In this document: piece by piece, positions 59,524 to 64,000 of the stretch | Layout: each line of letters begins with the position of its first letter | Position numbering within the stretch: position 1 is the stretch's first letter | DNA from: RGIG8748 sp045544515 | GTDB lineage: Bacteria; Bacillota; Clostridia; UMGS1810 | NCBI GenBank assembly: GCA_045544515.1 | Contig: JAZPZD010000021.1 | Coordinates: forward strand, 1-64,000 | Reading direction: 5' to 3' | DNA length: 64,000 bases | Made by a program: the position numbers and the translations under genes | Notes under the pieces: generated by a model | What the model saw: the letters and a program-made list of their open reading frames with translations, nothing else | Database searches by the model: none | What the model was told of the DNA's origin: nothing

Positions 59524-60901
59524 TCTTTGTTACCTCCTTGTATGCACAGTAGAGCTTGGGGCTTTTTAAGTTGAAGCCCATAAGCTGACGAAGTAAGAAT
59601 CTTGTAATAACGATAGCTGTAAACATACTTACTACAGTACCTATAAAGAGTGTAATAGCAAAGCTCTGGATTGTACCTGTACCGAAGAGGTAGAGTACAA
59701 CTGCAGCGATTACTGTTGTAACATTGGAGTCCAAAATAGCGGAGAACGCTCTGTGGAAGCCTGAATCAACAGCTGCACGGATTGTCTTGCCGTTGGAGAG
59801 TTCTTCTTTGATTCTTTCGAATATAACTACATTTGCGTCAACTGCAGTACCGATAGTAAGAATAACACCTGCGATACCGGGGAGTGTCAGATTTACTTTA
59901 AGAGCACCAAGGATAAGTGCTACTATGGAGATGTATCCAACAAGAGCTATACAGGATACAAAACCGCACATTCTGTACATTATTATCATAAAGAGCATTA
60001 CGAGGATTAAACCTATAAGTGCTGCTGTAAGGGAGTTGTCAAGTGCCTTTTCACCAAGTGTTGCACCAACTGTTCTGGATTCTGCAAGCTTAAGTGAGAA
60101 GGGGAGCTTACCGCCCTGAATCTGTGCAGCGAGCTTTTTAGCCTCTTCGCTGGTAAAGTCGCCTTCGATGTAGCATTCATCGGAGTCGATTTTCTGGCTT
60201 ACTCTGGGAGCAGAGATGAGGTTGTTGTCAAGATAGATAGCAATTACATTGTTGCCGTCTGTATACTGGCTGATTTTTTCGGTAGCTTCTGCAAATTTCT
60301 TTGCACCGTTTGATGTGAATTTGAGTGTTACCTTGTACGCCATAGAGCTGTCGCTTATGGGGCCGTATTCAGCCTTTGCGCTCTTGACATCGTCGCCTTC
60401 AAGAACTACAGTTCCCATTGTTTCTTCTTCTGTGAGCTCTTTTTTGGGCTCTTCTTTCTTTTCGTCTGCTTTTTCTTCGGTAGCAGTTTCAGTTTGCTGC
60501 GTTACAACTGTGCTTATATCTCTGAATGTAAGAACAGCAGTTTCACCAAGTACCTCTACGGCATCCTCGGGGTTAGCGATTGAGGGTATTTCTACTCTTA
60601 TTCTGCCTTCGCCCTGTCTGGAAACGGTAGCTTCGGTGTAGCCGAGGGAGTCAAGTCTTGATTTTAATACCTGCTCTGCAGCATCGAGGTCTTCGTCAGA
60701 AACATTTTTTGCATCTGCAGCAGGCTCAAATACGAGCTCGGAACCGCCTGCAAGGTCGATACCTCTCTTGATACCGTGTTCTTTGTCCAATACGTTGTGA
60801 ATCTGTTTTCCGCCTATCTGGAGGCCAAATGCGGCAATATATGCCAATAATGCAATAATGATGATAACTATTGCAAATTTACCAATGCTTTTTGAAGTCA
60901 T
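59516..60901 (-). CDS. secD: Protein translocase subunit SecD
   Basis: 461 residues. IDLAGGSELVFEP near 50-62 and the region-D4 signature GTAVDANVVIFERIKEEL near 350-367. An acidic-basic linker rich in Glu and Lys (about residues 135-160) lies in the external P1 region. Six helices. Upstream neighbour is an unknown small protein, then the TIGR04086 protein and YajC. Confidence 0.96.
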   Translation of the reverse strand: MTSKSIGKFAIVIIIIALLAYIAAFGLQIGGKQIHNVLDKEHGIKRGIDLAGGSELVFEPAADAKNVSDEDLDAAEQVLKSRLDSLGYTEATVSRQGEGRIRVEIPSIANPEDAVEVLGETAVLTFRDISTVVTQQTETATEEKADEKKEEPKKELTEEETMGTVVLEGDDVKSAKAEYGPISDSSMAYKVTLKFTSNGAKKFAEATEKISQYTDGNNVIAIYLDNNLISAPRVSQKIDSDECYIEGDFTSEEAKKLAAQIQGGKLPFSLKLAESRTVGATLGEKALDNSLTAALIGLILVMLFMIIMYRMCGFVSCIALVGYISIVALILGALKVNLTLPGIAGVILTIGTAVDANVVIFERIKEELSNGKTIRAAVDSGFHRAFSAILDSNVTTVIAAVVLYLFGTGTIQSFAITLFIGTVVSMFTAIVITRFLLRQLMGFNLKSPKLYCAYKEVTKNV

Positions 60902-60954
60902 TTAATTCATCCTTTCTTTGTTATTTGCAAGAATTTAAGCTTTTGATATTTTTA

Positions 60955-61320
60955 TCAAATCCTCAAAACATACATTGTTGGTTTGTATATAAAAGAGCTT
61001 GTCCGCTTAACACATTCTGCATACGGACAGCTATTATATATCAGGTTTTGATTAGACTCTGCATAGTACAAATTTTCAAACTCCTCTTCAAAGATAGCCT
61101 TGAACGGGTTTACCCACGAAACAAACTTGTATACGGGTTTTCCTATGGAAGAAGGGGGATTTTTGCTGTCTAATGAAAGGGAAAAAGGCGCAGCAAAAAA
61201 CTGCGTATTATGCGAATTCTCGTATTCAATGTGAACATAGTTGCACATCATCGTGAGAACAAGCAGGATACACAGAGTAATTGCCGATATTCTAAACAAA
61301 AGTACTTTTAATTTTGTCAT
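60955..61320 (-). CDS. Hypothetical protein, signal anchor
   Basis: 121 residues. A hydrophobic segment near residues 10-26 (ISAITLCILLVLTMMC) suggests an N-terminal signal anchor; the rest is soluble. No family recognised. It stands 20 bases after the TIGR04086 gene and 53 before secD in a conserved translocation cluster. In many Clostridia the scfA/scfB (SCIFF peptide and its radical-SAM maturase) genes are found here; this protein has only four cysteines and is not SCIFF. Confidence 0.7.
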   Translation of the reverse strand: MTKLKVLLFRISAITLCILLVLTMMCNYVHIEYENSHNTQFFAAPFSLSLDSKNPPSSIGKPVYKFVSWVNPFKAIFEEEFENLYYAESNQNLIYNSCPYAECVKRTSSFIYKPTMYVLRI

Positions 61321-61340
61321 TGGCTCTTTGTCCCTGTAAA

Positions 61341-61751
61341 TTATTTTTTCTTGGTATTAATACCGATTATTCCGCCAAAGGCTGACAATATGATAGCTGT
61401 AAGAAACATCATACCTATGGAAGTATCGGGTACATAGCTTTTAAATACGGCAAACCCAGAGATAACTCTGATAAGAGTATACAAAATTCCTGAAAGAGAA
61501 CCGTGCAGCCAACCGAAGCCGTGAGCATTTCTGGAGGATAAAATTCCGCCGAAAACAAGGCTTATTACGGTGATTGCGGTAACGATGGGGCTTACCATAG
61601 AGTCTGCGAGCGAGGTGTAGGTATACACGGCAGATAATATTCCAAAAGCTATGACAAGGAATATGTACGCTCCCACAGTTCCTTTTAAAACTGCGGAAAT
61701 AAGAGCAACAAATGGAAAACTGCTTTTTGCAGTTTCGTCGCGTTTAATCAT
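61341..61751 (-). CDS. TIGR04086 family membrane protein
   Basis: 136 residues, four membrane helices. Contains the GFGWLHGSLSGILYTLI segment and the GGIIGIN C-terminus typical of this Clostridia-restricted family, regularly found next to yajC and secDF. Start chosen at ATG 61751 with GGAGGTGG upstream; the longer frame extends back through this site. Function unknown. Confidence 0.85.
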   Translation of the reverse strand: MIKRDETAKSSFPFVALISAVLKGTVGAYIFLVIAFGILSAVYTYTSLADSMVSPIVTAITVISLVFGGILSSRNAHGFGWLHGSLSGILYTLIRVISGFAVFKSYVPDTSIGMMFLTAIILSAFGGIIGINTKKK

Positions 61752-61806
61752 AAATCCACCTCCGATTATTACAAGAATATTCGGAGGTGACATTTATTAT
61801 GACTGA

Positions 61807-62142
61807 TTATTCCTCTTCGGGAATGGGAGTAGGCTCTGCCTTGGTTTCGGGAGCAGCTTTGATAACCTCGCTTACGGAAGTTCTCTTAAAGCAAATTACG
61901 CTCTTTTCCTTGGCACTGCCTGTTTCTACAAAAATTTCATCATCTTTGATCTGGATGATTTTGCCGACAATACCGCCTATTGTAAGCACCTTGTCGCCTA
62001 CGATAAGACCGTCGAGCATAAGCTTGGTGAGCTTTTCACGCTTTTTCTGCGGTCTTATAATCATAAAATACATAAGTGCAAAAAGGACAATAAAAGGAAC
62101 TAGCATTCCGATTAATCCTCCTGCAGGAGCAGGCTCTGGCAT
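61807..62142 (-). CDS. yajC: Preprotein translocase subunit YajC
   Basis: 111 residues. One helix near 10-30, then MIIRPQKKREK and the domain DGLIVGDKVLTIGGIVGKI, typical YajC. Part of the SecDF-YajC complex. Start chosen at ATG 62142 (GGAGG 8 bases upstream); the in-frame GTG at 62151 abuts that site. 56 bases before the TIGR04086 gene. Confidence 0.93.
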   Translation of the reverse strand: MPEPAPAGGLIGMLVPFIVLFALMYFMIIRPQKKREKLTKLMLDGLIVGDKVLTIGGIVGKIIQIKDDEIFVETGSAKEKSVICFKRTSVSEVIKAAPETKAEPTPIPEEE

Positions 62143-62254
62143 AGTATACACCTCCTATAATATAATTAACATTATAATTATATCCTAAATATTAACAAAA
62201 ATCAAGCAAAATATACACATTGGATATATGTTTACAATTAGTTAAAAAACGAGA

Positions 62255-63385
62255 TTACACTCTCTTTGAATATGCTTTAAGCTTTTCTTCTTTAAACTCT
62301 TTAAATGTGCCGTTATCAAGACTGTCGCGGATGTTTTGCATAAGTCTGTTGTAGAAGTTTAGGTTGTGCAGAACACAAAGCCTCATAGCAAGCATCTCCT
62401 TGGCTTTAAAGAGATGGCGTATATACGCTCTCGAATAATTCCTGCACGCAGGGCAGGTGCAGCCGGGTTCTATCGGGAGAGGGTCTTTTTCGAACTTTTC
62501 GTTCTTTAAATTCATATATCCGTTTTCGGTAAAAAGGTTGCAGTGCCTTGCATTTCGGCTGGGCATTACGCAGTCAAAAAAGTCGATACCTCTGTCTACC
62601 GCCTCCAGTATATTTTGCGGTGTTCCCACACCCATAAGGTATCTGGGCTTGTCCTTGGGTGCGTATGGCAGGGTAACATCTAATATGTGATACATTTCCT
62701 CTGTGGTTTCGCCCACCGCAAGACCGCCTATTGCGTAGCCGTCAAGGTCGAGCTTGGCGATTTCTTTCATATTTTCAATTCTCAAATCGTCAAAGGTCGC
62801 CCCCTGGTTTATGCCAAAGAGCATCTGCTTGGGGTTTACTGTATCGGGCAGGGCGTTTAGTCTTGCAAGTTCCTTTTTGCATCTTTCGAGCCAGCGGATT
62901 GTCCTCTCGTGCGACTCTTTGGCGTATTTATACTCTGCCGGCAGTGCCACACATTCGTCAAAAGCCATAGCAATGGTCGAGCCAAGGTTAGATTGTATCT
63001 GCATACTTTCTTCCGGCCCCATAAATATCTTTTTTCCGTCTATGTGAGAGTTAAAGTATACGCCCTCTTCCTTGATTTTGCGGAGCTTTGCCAGAGAAAA
63101 AACCTGAAATCCGCCGCTGTCTGTAAGGATTGGTCTGTCCCAGTTCATAAATTTATGAAGTCCGCCAAGTTCCTTTATAATCTTGTCGCCGGGGCGTACA
63201 TGCAGATGGTATGTGTTGGATAATTCCACCTGGCACCCGATATCCTTTAGGTCCATAGAGGATACCGCACCTTTTATGGCACCGAGCGTTCCTACATTCA
63301 TAAATACGGGTGTCTGAACTGTGCCGTGTACTGTCTTGAATTCGCCTCGCCTTGCAAGGCCTTCTTGCTTTATAAGTGTAAACAT
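62255..63385 (-). CDS. tgt: tRNA-guanine transglycosylase
   Basis: 376 residues. Swaps guanine 34 for preQ1 in Asp/Asn/His/Tyr tRNAs. Asp in ILTDSGGFQVFS near 90 and the nucleophilic Asp in FDCVMPSRNARH near 265 are present, with the zinc site CTCPACRNYSRAYIRHL near 303-319. AAGGAG precedes ATG 63385. First gene of the cluster leading to secDF. Confidence 0.97.
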   Translation of the reverse strand: MFTLIKQEGLARRGEFKTVHGTVQTPVFMNVGTLGAIKGAVSSMDLKDIGCQVELSNTYHLHVRPGDKIIKELGGLHKFMNWDRPILTDSGGFQVFSLAKLRKIKEEGVYFNSHIDGKKIFMGPEESMQIQSNLGSTIAMAFDECVALPAEYKYAKESHERTIRWLERCKKELARLNALPDTVNPKQMLFGINQGATFDDLRIENMKEIAKLDLDGYAIGGLAVGETTEEMYHILDVTLPYAPKDKPRYLMGVGTPQNILEAVDRGIDFFDCVMPSRNARHCNLFTENGYMNLKNEKFEKDPLPIEPGCTCPACRNYSRAYIRHLFKAKEMLAMRLCVLHNLNFYNRLMQNIRDSLDNGTFKEFKEEKLKAYSKRV

Positions 63386-63414
63386 AATTACTCCTTAATG
63401 AATTTGATAAATTA

Positions 63415-63443
63415 ATTATAGTATAAAAGCCTTGCTTAGTCAA
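63415..63443 (-). promoter_or_regulatory. Promoter of tgt-yajC-secDF
   Basis: Minus strand: TTGACT (63443-63438), 17-base spacer, TATAAT (63420-63415). Confidence 0.75.
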
Positions 63444-63486
63444 ATAGATATTATTTATTAATCGTTTTTAAAAATAACCAATATAT

Positions 63487-63924
63487 TTATGGTGTATCTG
63501 CATTTCCGTATACTCTTTTCATTGCTTCTGCCGAAACAACCCATTGTTTTCCAAATTTGCACACATCAATTCCGTTTATTAGTTTTCCGTAACTGATAGC
63601 TTTTCTTAGTGTACTTTCATTAAGTCCCCATAGGGCGGTTGCATCACCGAATGACATAAGGTTGTCAAAGGGAGTATCTATCCTTTCGCCGTTTTTCCAC
63701 AATTCATCACAAGACAAATCAAGTTCGTCATTCCATACAATTCCATAACCGCCGACATCGACAGTTACGCTGCAAAATTGTTCGGGATTTTCAACAAGAT
63801 TTTTGAAAATCGGTAATTTATCAAATAACAATTTTAAATCATATATTTTTGTTATTCCTTCGCAGAACTGTACACTTAGTCTGTATTCCGAAAGAGGGGT
63901 AACATTCTTTACTTTATGAAACAT
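63487..63924 (-). CDS. DUF2442 protein with C-terminal helix-turn-helix
   Basis: 145 residues. Residues 1-75 follow the DUF2442 pattern (VKNVTPLSEYRLSVQF, KIYDLKLLFDKLPIFKNL, GYGIVWNDELDLSCDELW). Residues about 90-140 (FGDATALWGLNESTLRKAIS, then KFGKQWVVSAEAMKRVYG) are a MerR/excisionase-like helix-turn-helix. DUF2442 proteins are commonly paired with DUF4160 proteins as a putative toxin-antitoxin module, with DUF2442 as the likely antitoxin or DNA-binding part. The partner is directly upstream, 12 bases away. Confidence 0.8.
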   Translation of the reverse strand: MFHKVKNVTPLSEYRLSVQFCEGITKIYDLKLLFDKLPIFKNLVENPEQFCSVTVDVGGYGIVWNDELDLSCDELWKNGERIDTPFDNLMSFGDATALWGLNESTLRKAISYGKLINGIDVCKFGKQWVVSAEAMKRVYGNADTP

Positions 63925-63936
63925 AATAATCCTCCT

Positions 63937-64000
63937 TTATTCAAGCGGCGGAAGCTGCTTAAATTCCTGAGTATCCCAAATTGTTTTAAGGTCTTGTCTG
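63937..64000 (-). CDS. Probable DUF4160 protein, C-terminal end (partial)
   Basis: Only the last 20 codons are visible (stop at 63939-63937): ending IWDTQEFKQLPPLE. The tail W...LxxLPPLE resembles the C-terminus of DUF4160 proteins. Immediate adjacency to a DUF2442 gene on the same strand supports this. Too short for certainty. Confidence 0.45.
   Translation of the reverse strand, partial: RQDLKTIWDTQEFKQLPPLE

Overview
The window looks like a contiguous piece of chromosome from a spore-forming, anaerobic, low-to-moderate GC Clostridia-type Firmicute, probably gut-associated. Evidence seen here: the spoIIAA-spoIIAB-sigF sporulation operon, HPr kinase (hprK), a ferredoxin-linked 2-oxoacid oxidoreductase, a membrane pyrophosphatase with K+-dependent signatures, an Rrf2 regulator, Shine-Dalgarno sites of the AGGAGG type with frequent GTG/TTG starts, and near-consensus TTGACA-17-TATAAT promoters. 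I cannot name genus or species from sequence alone.

Layout. 1-0.4 kb: right edge of a decayed serine-recombinase element. 0.65-6.4 kb: amino-sugar block containing a histidine phosphatase, a phosphoglucosamine mutase fused to an N-terminal HTH domain, a GlmU-like acetyltransferase half, nagB and glmS. 6.5-11.4 kb: translation operon rplGB-rpsL-rpsG-fusA-tuf. 11.4-15.7 kb: Rrf2 regulator, then (minus strand) an RseC-like protein, a P-loop ATPase and a four-subunit 2-oxoacid:ferredoxin oxidoreductase. 15.8-19.2 kb: gltX and glnS in tandem. 19.2-23.3 kb: YbaK deacylase, Mrp ATPase, dinB, tRNA-Thr, DUF975 and DUF1836 proteins. 23.4-31.7 kb: hprK-glk-murB-whiA-dnaE and a D-2-hydroxyacid dehydrogenase. 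31.7-36.9 kb: pfkA, a small membrane protein, valS, folC. 36.9-38.5 kb: spoIIA operon. 38.6-40.9 kb: nagA with a ROK-like kinase. 41.2-45.5 kb: hppA, an Ldh_2-family dehydrogenase, queG. 45.5-51.8 kb: a seven-gene shikimate/phenylalanine operon aroB-aroA-aroC-pheA-aroE-aroQ-aroK. 52.1-54.1 kb: argC-argB. 54.2-58.4 kb: galM, an NhaC antiporter with a DnaJ-like cysteine insert, a lipid kinase and an unknown protein. 58.4-63.4 kb: tRNA-Leu and the tgt-yajC-TIGR04086-unknown-secD-secF cluster. 63.5-64 kb: a DUF2442-HTH protein and the end of a probable DUF4160 partner.

How the genes work together. The strongest theme is amino-sugar and cell-wall precursor metabolism: glmS, HTH-GlmM, a lone GlmU-type acetyltransferase, nagB, nagA, a sugar-kinase homologue and murB. 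HprK and PfkA place carbon-flux control nearby. The most unusual element is the DNA-binding domain fused to GlmM, preceded by an inverted repeat that could be its own operator; this would be an enzyme-regulator for hexosamine flux. Secondary points of interest are two unexplained branched, RNA-like repeats (about 41.05-41.16 kb and 51.82-52.08 kb), the cysteine-knuckle insert in the NhaC transporter, the apparent absence of a SCIFF peptide/maturase pair from the tgt-secDF cluster, and a sigma-H-type promoter whose start site would cut a terminator hairpin in half. Most of the remaining content is ordinary housekeeping.
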